This document shows positions 16,546 through 27,912 of a stretch of 40,257 nucleotides of DNA, piece by piece (positions within the stretch are counted from its first letter, which is position 1; each line of letters starts with the position of its first letter). Where the stretch lies: the NCBI GenBank assembly GCA_020426845.1, contig JAGQPF010000674.1:1-40257 (forward strand). The letters run 5' to 3'. Under the pieces are notes generated by a model. The model worked only from the letters and a program-made list of their open reading frames with translations. It did not search any database and had not been told where the DNA came from. Source of the DNA: Planctomycetales bacterium. Lineage in GTDB: Bacteria > Planctomycetota > Planctomycetia > Pirellulales > Pirellulaceae. A program made the position numbers and the translations under genes.

Positions 16546-18549
16546 ATGAGCACAGAGATTCTTACTAGCAGTGGATTGGACATGTCTCGGTTTGACAAGA
16601 TCCTCGGCGCCGTTGTTGGCGCGGAGAATCCCGGGAGCAAGATTGTTGCCGAGGGCAGCGTCTTTCCTCGGACCAAGGTCCAACTGAGAGACTGGCTGTA
16701 TTGTTTGACCAGGGCCACCGGCACCGCCTGCCATGAATGGCTGATTGATCGTCCCGGGCAGGACATCGACGCTTTTGTCGAAGCCATCGAAGGCGGCATG
16801 GATGAGGATGACGGAGACGGCATGCCACCGATGGCATTGAAAAAAGAAACGGCGAGCGCGGATGTCTTGAGCATGCTCCAACGCGCCGACCAAATTCGGC
16901 AGGAGCACAATCAGCCGCTCATCAACGACGCGATGCTGGCGTTGGCGCTGTTGGACTCCGCTGACGAGGACCTAATGGCCATGCTAGAGGCCTGGATGGT
17001 CGATGAGGATCAGCTGGAGGCCTTCCGCAGGGACTTGCTGGCTCGCGTGGTTGGCGAGGTGGAGATTCCGGAGGACTTTTTCGAAGAGGATGGAACTCCC
17101 AACGAACGCTACTACTCAGTGTCGGGAAAGAAGGTGCTGCGCGACCTGCGGGAGGACATCGTCAGTTTCGGCGCGAAGAAAGTCACCACTCGGCATCTGC
17201 TCTTCACGCTATTGGGCGATGAGGCTGGATTGATCCATGTGGGATTGGCGATCCGCGGAATCAACGTCAAGACCGAAGTGCACGCTGGCTTGTCGAGGGA
17301 GATGACAAGACCCGGACGAAAACGAAAAAAAGGCGACTTCCAGCTCACCAAAGGGGACACGCTGCTCGACTCGGTCGTCGACGTGCTTGAGCAGGCCTAC
17401 CAGAGCGCACGGCGACGCGGGGAAGAGCAGGTTGGGAGATTCGACATCAATCGATCGTTTGTGGAGCATCATATCGGCGAGATTCGTCGGTTGCTTTCCG
17501 CCGAGGACGGGGCCGCGATTGCCGCGCTGCAGCAGTACGTCAAGACGGCGGATCCGGACGATGACGATGAGGAGGAATCTCCTCTCGAGCGGTACACGAT
17601 CAAGGAGATCGAAGATCAGCTCCATCGTCGGATCTGCGGGCAGGAGACCGCTATCGAGCGGACGGTGCCGTGGGTCAAACGCTTGAGGTTCGGGCTGCCT
17701 CGCGACGGTCGTCCCGCGGCGGTGTTCTTGTTTCTCGGACCAACCGGAGCGGGCAAGACCCAATTGGCCAAAGAGCTCGCGAGGTTTGTCTTTGGCGATC
17801 CCGACAAACTGATCTTTTTGGAAATGGGACAGTTCAAGACGAAGGAGTCCATGAGCGCCTTCATCGGGGCGCCTCCCGGATATGTCGGCTATGGCGAAGG
17901 CCTGTTAACCAATGGCCTCAAGGACAAGCCGGAAAGCGTTGTCTTGTTCGATGAGATCGAGAAGGCATCCGTTGAAGTTTTTGACGTCCTGTTGAGGTTT
18001 GCCGACGAGGGCATGATCAACGACCCCGCGGGACCGGTTCGCGATGGCACCCAGTGCGTCATCGTGATGACAACCAATGCCGGTCAAGCCTGGCTTCGCG
18101 AGGAGGTGATTGCGAACCCGGAGCTGCGAGGCGATACGGAGTCGTTGCCGGAGCTGCTCTTGGATGCGGCCCGCAAAGAGCTTGCCGAGAAAGGCTTCCG
18201 CCCGGAATTCCTGGGCCGCGTGGACGAGTGCATCAGCTTCTTGCCTTTCTCGGTCGCCACCTGCCGGAAGATCGTCGACCTCGTGCTGGAAGGCGAACTG
18301 AAGAAGTTTCGAGACCTCAAGGGCATCGAGATCGAGGTCAGCGAAGAAGCGCGGGACGTGATGGCGGCGAAGGCCTACGCGCGTAGCATGGACGAGGGAG
18401 CGCGAGGGGCACCGCGGGCTGTCAACGAGGCGATTGTCACGCCCGCCATCGATCTGTTGACACGGGAGGAGCATGAGCTGAATCCGCCGAAGCAGTTGAT
18501 CGCGTCCGTCGCCGACCGCGATCAAATCATCTTGGAGCCGAACGAATGA
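16546..18549 (+). CDS. ClpA/ClpB-type AAA+ ATPase with one ring domain
   Basis: A 667-aa protein. Residues about 1-90 are unassigned; about 100-350 hold helical segments like Clp N-domains (DVLSMLQRADQIRQEH; TTRHLLFTLLGDEAGLI). Then comes one AAA_2 domain of the ClpB second-ring type: Walker A GPTGAGKT (398-405), pore-loop segment PGYVGYGEG, Walker B VVLFDEIEK with Asp469 and Glu470, sensor 1 MTTNAG, arginine-finger region FRPEFLGRVDE and a sensor-2 GARGAPRAV. ClpB and ClpA have two rings, so this is a half-length, single-ring member. No ClpP-docking IGF/IGL loop is visible. It should unfold or thread proteins with ATP; partnership with the CHAT-Clp_N protein is an inference from shared domains. 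Its end overlaps the kinase start by four bases (ATGA). Confidence 0.88.
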   Translation: MSTEILTSSGLDMSRFDKILGAVVGAENPGSKIVAEGSVFPRTKVQLRDWLYCLTRATGTACHEWLIDRPGQDIDAFVEAIEGGMDEDDGDGMPPMALKKETASADVLSMLQRADQIRQEHNQPLINDAMLALALLDSADEDLMAMLEAWMVDEDQLEAFRRDLLARVVGEVEIPEDFFEEDGTPNERYYSVSGKKVLRDLREDIVSFGAKKVTTRHLLFTLLGDEAGLIHVGLAIRGINVKTEVHAGLSREMTRPGRKRKKGDFQLTKGDTLLDSVVDVLEQAYQSARRRGEEQVGRFDINRSFVEHHIGEIRRLLSAEDGAAIAALQQYVKTADPDDDDEEESPLERYTIKEIEDQLHRRICGQETAIERTVPWVKRLRFGLPRDGRPAAVFLFLGPTGAGKTQLAKELARFVFGDPDKLIFLEMGQFKTKESMSAFIGAPPGYVGYGEGLLTNGLKDKPESVVLFDEIEKASVEVFDVLLRFADEGMINDPAGPVRDGTQCVIVMTTNAGQAWLREEVIANPELRGDTESLPELLLDAARKELAEKGFRPEFLGRVDECISFLPFSVATCRKIVDLVLEGELKKFRDLKGIEIEVSEEARDVMAAKAYARSMDEGARGAPRAVNEAIVTPAIDLLTREEHELNPPKQLIASVADRDQIILEPNE

Positions 18550-19916
18550 AGGCAGAGCGTGTTGCTGACAACACCGTCCTCGGGGAACGATTCAGGATCG
18601 TCAAGTTCCTCGGCGCCGGCAGCTTTGGCGAGGTCTATTGGGCTCGGCAACTCGCGTTTGGCCACCCCATGCGCGATGTCGCTTTAAAGCTGTTCTCGCC
18701 GGAATTGGCCAACGCCAAGGACTACTTCGACACGTTTTCCGACGCTGTGACGCTGGTGCGCCTGCTCGAATCCGGTCCTCCCGATGAGGTCAGTCAGCGG
18801 ATGGTGCACGTCTATGATGTAGGTGTCTTGCCAGTTCCCGCCGCGGATGACACGGTCATTGAGCGTCCCTTCATGTCCATGAAACTGATCGAGGGAGGGC
18901 TGACGCTGGAGGACGCGGTCATGCGGTTTCGAAATGCGGGCGGCATGCCGGTCAGCCTCAGCATGGACTATATGCGGCAACTGCTGATTCCGCTTGGCTG
19001 GATGCACACGCAACCAGAGCCGGCGTTGCATTGTGACATCAAGCCGGACAACATCCTGCTCTCCGCCGACAAGCGGCGAGTGATTCTGACGGACTTTGGC
19101 TTGGCAAAGCGTTTTAACCTTGGCGCGCAGGGCGGCGCCGTCGCCTATCAAGCCCCGGAGCAATTGGCTCAAGCCAGTCATCCCGGACCTCAAGCAGACG
19201 TCTATGCGGCCGGCCTCGTATGGTACGAGTTGTTGACTGGGACGCATCCCTTCGTCCACGTGGGGCGTGAGGAGCTGGCAAATGACGACACCGCCGGATA
19301 TTTGGAGGCGCAACGACAGGCGCGAAAGTGGGAAATGCGGCCGGCGCTGGACGCCAGCGACCAACAACGAATCGTCCCGCCCTCCGAGCTGAACGATGAT
19401 CTGAAGCAGCATCCGCAAGTTGAGTTGCTGGTCCGCCAATGCCTGGATAGCCGTGCCAGCCGGAGGCCCGTGCATGGGCGGGCGCTGTTGGAACAAATCG
19501 ACAAGTACGTCAACGAGGGAAAAATCGACTTGCCCACGGGGGAGGCGATGCCTCGTCCCAAGGTCCCCGATCTGCCTTCGGAGCCAAATCCGAAGTCGGC
19601 AGCCAAGAGCCCGCAGATGTTGGTGCACGACGCGATTGCCCTGCTGGAATCGGGGCGGGCCGATGAAGCCCTCGTGCTCCTGGATCAAGCGTCCCAACAG
19701 CAACCGGACTCGCTGGACGCCACTCTGGCTCGCGCTCGCGCGCTGACCGTCTTGGGCAGACAAGAGCAAGCGTATGGATTGCTCTCTGCGGCACAAAAGA
19801 AGTATCCCAAGACGGTCGATGTGCTCGAGGCGATGGCGGACTTTTACGAGCAATGCAATAACCCGGCCGGCGCCGAAAGGCTGCGAGCAAAGATCGCGAA
19901 GCAGAGATTGAGGTGA
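18546..19916 (+). CDS. Hanks-type Ser/Thr protein kinase with C-terminal TPRs
   Basis: A 456-aa soluble kinase. Glycine loop GAGSFGEV (23-30), ATP-anchoring Lys48 in VALK, catalytic loop HCDIKPDN with Asp164, Lys166 and Asn169, DFG at 183-185, and a P+1 region VAYQAPEQ are all present, so it should be active. The usual HRD is HCD, a non-RD form that does not need activation-loop phosphorylation in known cases, and the activation segment is short. A linker of about 45 residues leads to a C-terminal helical region (about 350-456) with TPR features (ALLESGRADEALVLLDQASQ). There is no transmembrane helix or PASTA domain. It is translationally coupled to the AAA+ gene. Likely targets are products of this locus, which is inference. 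Confidence 0.9.
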   Translation: MKAERVADNTVLGERFRIVKFLGAGSFGEVYWARQLAFGHPMRDVALKLFSPELANAKDYFDTFSDAVTLVRLLESGPPDEVSQRMVHVYDVGVLPVPAADDTVIERPFMSMKLIEGGLTLEDAVMRFRNAGGMPVSLSMDYMRQLLIPLGWMHTQPEPALHCDIKPDNILLSADKRRVILTDFGLAKRFNLGAQGGAVAYQAPEQLAQASHPGPQADVYAAGLVWYELLTGTHPFVHVGREELANDDTAGYLEAQRQARKWEMRPALDASDQQRIVPPSELNDDLKQHPQVELLVRQCLDSRASRRPVHGRALLEQIDKYVNEGKIDLPTGEAMPRPKVPDLPSEPNPKSAAKSPQMLVHDAIALLESGRADEALVLLDQASQQQPDSLDATLARARALTVLGRQEQAYGLLSAAQKKYPKTVDVLEAMADFYEQCNNPAGAERLRAKIAKQRLR

Positions 19917-19919
19917 CCT

Positions 19920-22031
19920 GTGGCCAATGACAGCTTGCAGAAATTGGACGAGTGCCTGTCAGTCGTTGAGGAGAAACTGGCGGCGGACATCGATCCGGGC
20001 CTCGAGGCGCTCGCCTTGCTGGGGGTGCAAAGAATGGGCGCCCTCGATCGATCGTATCATGACGATGCGTTCGCGATTTGGGAGCGGCAACTCACCGGCG
20101 ATGACGAGCAAGACTTCTTGGTGCTTCACCACTTGGCCATCATGCATCACTCGCGCGCCATCGATCTCGAGCGAGGAAGCAAGCCCGCTCGCTCCGACCG
20201 GGATTGGGAACGATCGCTGGACTTGTGGCGCCGGCTCATTGGCTGTGATGCATTCTGGGCGAGGATTCAAGACACGGCGTCTCGCGACCGGCCGCAACAT
20301 GTCGAGGCGGTGCGGGAGCGTCTCCCCGTTTCGCTGCTGCGGATGCACTACGACGTCGCGCTGCATGCCGCCACAAAAAATCACCGTGCGCAGTTCCATC
20401 TCCGCCTGGTCCGCAAGGGGCCGTTTCCGGAAGAAATGGTGAATCAGGCCCAGAGCGAGGTCTATAAGGAACACACCACCAAGATCGAGGACGATGCGTG
20501 GAGCCCCAATCTCTTGGACGCCGACCGAATCGGGGCCGCCATGGAGATTGTTGAGCAATACCTCCGCGTCGACTCCGACTGCATTCCCGCATTGAGCGAC
20601 CTGCTGACCTTCCAAGACCGGCTTATCTCCGCTTGGTTCCCGGAATATCGAGCGGCCGGGGACGACGAGGCTCAGCAGAATCAAGTGCTGCGGCGAATTC
20701 AACAGTTGGGTGAGCGTTGGAAGAAGCACATCGATTCCCTGGCGCAGTCGGCCCGCGCATTGGATGAAGCCGCGCAATCCAAGTTGGCTCAGTGGTATCG
20801 CATCATGGGCGACGTCCATATGGCCATGGAGCGACTGGATGCCGCCCGCGAATTTTACGAGTCCGGCTCTCAATTGCCGTTGGAATCGGACAACGTCTCC
20901 GGATGCCGGAAAGGTCTGGAGGATGCGACCATCTACGCGCAGCTCGAAGCTGCCAACAGGCATCTGGAGAAAGAAGAGTTCGCGCGTGCCGAGTCCGTGC
21001 TGACCAAAGTTCTGGAAGCGAAACCCGGCCATCCCAGATCGCTCTTTCTCCGCTGCCAAACGCGAGCAAAGCTGGAAAAATTCGACGCCGCGTTGGAGGA
21101 TCTGGCGGCATTCCGTGAAGCCGAACCCGACCAAACGGCGGCCGCCGAGCGGCTGGACTCGGACATCAGCCTGAAAAAGGCGGACAGTCTGATCAAGGGC
21201 AAGCAGTTTGACCGCGCCTTGGCGGTGCTCAATCAGGCGGCGAGGAAGCATCCCCGGAATGCCGATGTGCTCTTTCTGCGTTGCCACTGCCACATCCAAT
21301 TGAACAACGAGAAGCCGGCTCGCAAGGATGTGGAACTGCTTCGCGAGGTGGCCGATGGCGATCAAGACCTTCTTCAGGCCGCCGATCGGCTGGAGAAGAA
21401 GGTCGCCTCGATGGGGGTCGGCAAGGAGCTCGACGCGGTGCAGGAAGCGATGGAAAACAAGAAGTTCTCCATTGCCATCAATCAACTCAACTCAATTATC
21501 CGCAAGCATCCCGACGAAGCGATTGCTTACTTCTTGCGTTGCCAGTGTTACATGGCGACGGAGAACCTGAGCGGTGCGCGCACCGACCTCGCATCCTTTC
21601 GGTCCCGAGCAAGCGATCCGGACGCTCGCGCCGCCGCGGACAGGATCCAAGAGCAGCTTCACGAGATGGTGCAGCTGAAGCTGGACTTCGGCAACATGCG
21701 CGCGCTGGAGCTCTTTAGCGAGGGGGCCAAGACGTTCTCAAGCAATCAGCTCAAGGGATTGGATCTGATGCGCGAGGCGCTGGTCGCCTCCGGCGGCACT
21801 AGGAGCGGAGACAAGATCAATGGAGGCGCCAGGAAGATCAAGTCCCAACTATCACAGGCGCTGGTCAGCTCGGTCTACAAGATGCACGAGTTGACCTCGG
21901 GCCTCAGCAATCCCACGAGAGAGGCCGTGGAGGCGCTCCTTGACATGTCAAAAAAGCTCGCCCTGGAGGCGCTGCATTATGACCCTTCGAACAAACAAGC
22001 AATGGACATTTTGAAACAGATGGGAGGCTGA
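19920..22031 (+). CDS. Cytoplasmic TPR protein
   Basis: A 703-aa protein with GTG start three bases after the kinase stop. Residues about 1-270 are helical with no recognised family. From about 290 onward TPR units follow one another, e.g. SKLAQWYRIMGDVHMAMERL, EEFARAESVLTKVLEAKPGH, KQFDRALAVLNQAARKHPRN and KKFSIAINQLNSIIRKHPDE. The C-terminal part ends in HYDPSNKQAMDILKQMGG, again TPR-like. There is no signal peptide or catalytic motif. TPR proteins bind partners, and those next to Hsp70 genes often bind Hsp70 tails; whether that holds here is unknown. The gap to the next gene is two bases. Confidence 0.82.
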   Translation: MANDSLQKLDECLSVVEEKLAADIDPGLEALALLGVQRMGALDRSYHDDAFAIWERQLTGDDEQDFLVLHHLAIMHHSRAIDLERGSKPARSDRDWERSLDLWRRLIGCDAFWARIQDTASRDRPQHVEAVRERLPVSLLRMHYDVALHAATKNHRAQFHLRLVRKGPFPEEMVNQAQSEVYKEHTTKIEDDAWSPNLLDADRIGAAMEIVEQYLRVDSDCIPALSDLLTFQDRLISAWFPEYRAAGDDEAQQNQVLRRIQQLGERWKKHIDSLAQSARALDEAAQSKLAQWYRIMGDVHMAMERLDAAREFYESGSQLPLESDNVSGCRKGLEDATIYAQLEAANRHLEKEEFARAESVLTKVLEAKPGHPRSLFLRCQTRAKLEKFDAALEDLAAFREAEPDQTAAAERLDSDISLKKADSLIKGKQFDRALAVLNQAARKHPRNADVLFLRCHCHIQLNNEKPARKDVELLREVADGDQDLLQAADRLEKKVASMGVGKELDAVQEAMENKKFSIAINQLNSIIRKHPDEAIAYFLRCQCYMATENLSGARTDLASFRSRASDPDARAAADRIQEQLHEMVQLKLDFGNMRALELFSEGAKTFSSNQLKGLDLMREALVASGGTRSGDKINGGARKIKSQLSQALVSSVYKMHELTSGLSNPTREAVEALLDMSKKLALEALHYDPSNKQAMDILKQMGG

Positions 22032-22033
22032 AA

Positions 22034-22504
22034 ATGCCGATGCGATGGGAGCCTGGCCGAAATCCCTACGAGTTCAATCACTTCAACAAACTCGGGATTG
22101 GCCCCAATATCAGTCGCAAGCAGATTCCCGCGAAAGCGCAGCAGCTTGAACAGCGGCTGAAGGCGGGGAATCCGATTGAGCTTTGCGGAGAGCTGCTTGA
22201 AGAGTTCGCCATTAAGGAAGCGTCCAGCGCCCTGCTGTCGCCCGAATTGATGGCCGAGGAACTGCTGCTGGTGCACCCGCAGCCCAAGCCGTCCAAAAAG
22301 GACAGCAGTGAATTCCAGACATTGTCGGAGATGGCGGCGCCGCCCACACCGAAGATGCCGGCCCTGGCGCACCCTGCGGCGATTCTGTGGTTTGTGCGTC
22401 CCCCCAGTCCCGACGCCGCGCGTCCACCGCGGCTCGAGGACCTGAAACTGACCCGAGCCGGCGATGACGAGGACTTGTTGAGCGACATCGTGTTCGACGT
22501 CTAG
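22034..22504 (+). CDS. Small J-domain-like protein lacking HPD
   Basis: A 156-aa protein. The N-terminal 80 residues (NPYEFNHFNKLGIGPNISRK, then a helix KAQQLEQRLKAG and a further helix ending LLSPELMAEELLLVHP) are reminiscent of the NPF-x-V-L-G-L-P degenerate J-like domains found beside bacterial Hsp70 relatives. The His-Pro-Asp tripeptide that triggers Hsp70 ATP hydrolysis is absent. The second half is Pro/Ala-rich and probably disordered, ending in an acidic stretch (DDEDLLSDIVFDV). Its place directly before two Hsp70 genes suits a co-chaperone or adaptor. The J-like assignment is tentative. Confidence 0.6.
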   Translation: MPMRWEPGRNPYEFNHFNKLGIGPNISRKQIPAKAQQLEQRLKAGNPIELCGELLEEFAIKEASSALLSPELMAEELLLVHPQPKPSKKDSSEFQTLSEMAAPPTPKMPALAHPAAILWFVRPPSPDAARPPRLEDLKLTRAGDDEDLLSDIVFDV

Positions 22505-22550
22505 TGGACCGAAGAGGCTCTGACACGAATCCAATCTTGGAGAGATGGAA

Positions 22551-25121
<2,571 letters not shown>

Positions 25122-25173
25122 TGGCGACGGCTGCGAGAACCCGTCGGCAATCACATGGCACACGAGCGGAAAT

Positions 25174-27768
25174 ATGGCGTTTGAAATCGGAATTGACCTG
25201 GGGACGACGTTCAGCGTCATTGCAGTCAACGGCAAGGTCCAGTTGTCGGACGAATATGGCGACGGCACGTATCTCGAAGAGTGCGATGTCACGGTGATCC
25301 CAACACCCGATGGAGACCTTACGTTTCCGTCGGTCATCATTGACGCTGCCGATTCGGAGCGCGGCTGGCTGTTTGGCCACGAGGCCATGGCGGAGGCCCT
25401 GGAGGGGCGAGCGCCGATCATGTTCTCCAAACGCAAGATCGGCACGAGCGAAAAGTTCATCCTCGCGTCGGGCGAAGTGACGGCGAAAGATGTCGCCCGT
25501 GAACTGCTGCGGCACCTGAAGTCCTGCGCCGAGCAGGCGTTGGGAGAGCCCGTCACGCGAGCGGCGATCACGCATCCGGCTTATTTTGATCGCGCCTCGG
25601 TGGAGGAGACGCGCTTGGCGGCCGTCGAGGCGGGCTTCCATGAGGACGGCGTCGTGATGCTGATGGAGCCGGTCGCCGCTGCGCTCTCGTTCAGTCGGGC
25701 CGACGACCGGGACCCACTGCGAATCTTGACCTATGATCTCGGCGGTGGCACTTTCGACGTGACCTTTCTGGAGCGTCGCGAAGGAGTGATCCAAGTGCTC
25801 GGCTTCGACGGCGACCATTTGATGGGCGGCTACAACTTCGATCGAGAGCTTGCCCATTGGATTCGACTGCAAGTGGAGGCGAGAGGACGCCCCGTCGCCA
25901 TCGACGAAACGACCGAGGACGGCCGAGGACGGATTGCCAGACTGCTCCAGCTCGCCGAGGGCATCAAAGTGAAATTGGCGACGGCCAAAGACGATGAGGT
26001 CAAGGTCAATGTCCGTTCGCACGACATCTTGATCGACGCGGACGGACGCCCGATCCAGGTCAATGAAAGGCTCACTCGACCCGAGTTTGTCGCCTTGATC
26101 CAGCCACACCTGGACAAGGCCATTGAGTGTTGTCGCCGAACGCTCGACAAGGCGGGCGCCAAGCCGGAAGAGTTGGACGAGGTCGTGCTTGTTGGCGGCT
26201 CGTCTTACGGACCTTGGGTCGCGGCTAGCATTAAGGAAGCGTTTCCCACCGCCGAAGCGAAGCTGTTCGCCCCTGATCTATGTGTGGGCGCCGGGGCGGC
26301 CGTTTATGCCAAGCTGACTTTTCCGCCGCGAGCCGCTTCGGACGAGGCGATTGTTGAAGTGGAAGCGCCGGACATCACGCCGCTGGACGTCATCAGCGTC
26401 TCCGGAACGGTCGCCCGAACCGATGGCCAGGACCCCAGCCAACTTCAGGTTAGCCTGCGCAGCGGCTCCGCTGAATTGGGCCCCAATGAGGTCGTGAACG
26501 GGCGTTTCTACTTTCCCGATATCGAACTCAACCTGGATGGCCCGACAGAATTCGTATTGTCCGTCCGCGATGAAGACGGCCGGACTGTTGTCGAGCACTC
26601 TTTCACATCCACCTATTCGCCGGACGATGCGCAGGCGGCCGAGATCGACACGGTCTTGCCACGCCCCCTGTTCGTCGAGACCGCGGCAGGGCTGGTGAGG
26701 CTCGCGGAGGAAGGGAAAGTGCTCCCGGCCGTCTGCGAGGCCGAGTATCAGGCGCAGCACCAGCTCCAATCGTTGGATCTCAATCTTTTTCAGGAGGGCG
26801 AGCGAGTCGGCCAGATTATCATTGAATCCGACGGCGCGACGATTCCTGCGAAATCGAAGATTCAACTGAATGTGCGCGTTTCCGCTCGAAACGAAATCAC
26901 GGCATCGGCTGAGATCGCCAGTCCCGAGGGCGAGGCGGTTCCCGTGAAGTGCGTGCAGGTGGTTTATCGCATTCCTGAAATCCCGTCGCAGGAGGAGCTG
27001 CAGCAGTGGCTGCAGGACCTGTACGTCCGTTTCGACCAGAAAGTCGCCGGCAATCCGTTTCTGGCTGGCGAACTGGGGCCGCCTGCGGTCCGCTTGCTGG
27101 AGGCGGCCGCGAAGCTTATGTCACAGCAGCCGGTGGAGCGCCCCGAAGTGTTGGCTGTCCTGAAGCTGCTCGACAACCTGTTGGATCCACCGGACGACCC
27201 CATGAACCCCAGCCGCTTCCAAATCTTGGAAGAGATCTGCAAGATTCGCATGTTCGCTGACATGAAGTTGTCCGGCTTGCGAAGAGTGCAAAGCGGCAGT
27301 GAAGACAATGGCGAAAAAGACGAAAGTTTGGCCGCCAAGATCAAAGAGTGCGAGGAGCAGTTGGCAATCCTTGAAACCCTTCAACACGCGGCGCCGCAAG
27401 TCCATCAACTTCGTGACCGTCGGTCCTGGGCGAAGATCGGCCACTCATTGAGCGAAGTGTTCCACCGCATCAACGAGACCGAGTACGAGTCTGCCCAGCA
27501 AGTGAAGGAGGCGGCTCTGCGCGACGTGCAACGCGAGCAGCGACGCCTCACACAGCAACTCGACGCAATCGCGCGCCGCGGCGATGGGGAGCGTTGGGAG
27601 TCCGCGGCGGCGGAGATGATGCAACAGCTCAAGGCATTGGAGAACGATGTTGCGGCGCTCGACGCCGAGCTGTCCATGGATCAGATCCGCGACGAGATCA
27701 TGATGCTCTTGAGCAAGCGACTGGATCCCTTGCGAAACCAAATCGACGGACTGGGGGTCGCCGTGTAG
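25174..27768 (+). CDS. Hsp70-like chaperone with extra beta-sandwich (second of pair)
   Basis: An 864-aa protein. ATG 25174 was chosen because MAFEIGIDLGTT begins the ATPase fold and GAGCGGA precedes it; an upstream in-frame ATG at 25069 lies inside the previous gene. Motifs: GIDLGTTFS (6-14), YDLGGGTFDV (187-196), LVGGSSYGPW (about 339). As in the first copy, the linker leads to an Ig-like segment (VSGTVARTDGQDP), a divergent substrate-binding beta domain (VGQIIIESDGATIP) and a helical tail. The tails share a motif around LLDPPDDPMNP versus LINPPADDMDP, so the two genes are full-length paralogues from tandem duplication. The pair may form a specialised heteromer; that is inference. Confidence 0.9.
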   Translation: MAFEIGIDLGTTFSVIAVNGKVQLSDEYGDGTYLEECDVTVIPTPDGDLTFPSVIIDAADSERGWLFGHEAMAEALEGRAPIMFSKRKIGTSEKFILASGEVTAKDVARELLRHLKSCAEQALGEPVTRAAITHPAYFDRASVEETRLAAVEAGFHEDGVVMLMEPVAAALSFSRADDRDPLRILTYDLGGGTFDVTFLERREGVIQVLGFDGDHLMGGYNFDRELAHWIRLQVEARGRPVAIDETTEDGRGRIARLLQLAEGIKVKLATAKDDEVKVNVRSHDILIDADGRPIQVNERLTRPEFVALIQPHLDKAIECCRRTLDKAGAKPEELDEVVLVGGSSYGPWVAASIKEAFPTAEAKLFAPDLCVGAGAAVYAKLTFPPRAASDEAIVEVEAPDITPLDVISVSGTVARTDGQDPSQLQVSLRSGSAELGPNEVVNGRFYFPDIELNLDGPTEFVLSVRDEDGRTVVEHSFTSTYSPDDAQAAEIDTVLPRPLFVETAAGLVRLAEEGKVLPAVCEAEYQAQHQLQSLDLNLFQEGERVGQIIIESDGATIPAKSKIQLNVRVSARNEITASAEIASPEGEAVPVKCVQVVYRIPEIPSQEELQQWLQDLYVRFDQKVAGNPFLAGELGPPAVRLLEAAAKLMSQQPVERPEVLAVLKLLDNLLDPPDDPMNPSRFQILEEICKIRMFADMKLSGLRRVQSGSEDNGEKDESLAAKIKECEEQLAILETLQHAAPQVHQLRDRRSWAKIGHSLSEVFHRINETEYESAQQVKEAALRDVQREQRRLTQQLDAIARRGDGERWESAAAEMMQQLKALENDVAALDAELSMDQIRDEIMMLLSKRLDPLRNQIDGLGVAV

Positions 27769-27782
27769 TGGGCCGTCAACCC

Positions 27783-27873
27783 AGCGAGGGATCGATCAAC
27801 GAAGCCGCGCAAGGAAACCCGAAGCGTAAGCGAGGGATCGATCAACGAAGCCGCGTTCAAGGAAACCCGAAGC
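27783..27873. repeat. Intergenic tandem repeat, two near-complete units
   Basis: AGCGAGGGATCGATCAACG runs occur at 27783 and 27829, and CAAGGAAACCCGAAG at 27810 and 27858, giving a 46-48 bp period. The element fills most of the 144-bp gap between the second Hsp70 gene and the TolQ-like gene. It matches the single copy at 106-138. It may split the long transcript into two units, but no terminator hairpin is clear. Confidence 0.85.
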
Positions 27874-27912
27874 TGCGAGCCGCAACTTCGTCCACAGCAC
27901 GAGAACAACACG

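Noticed and set aside
18684-19853. Minus-strand open frame of 389 codons
   Set aside because: An antisense shadow of the kinase gene, which has all kinase motifs in the other frame.
19959-21485. Minus-strand open frame of 508 codons
   Set aside because: An antisense shadow of the TPR gene, caused by high GC codon bias.
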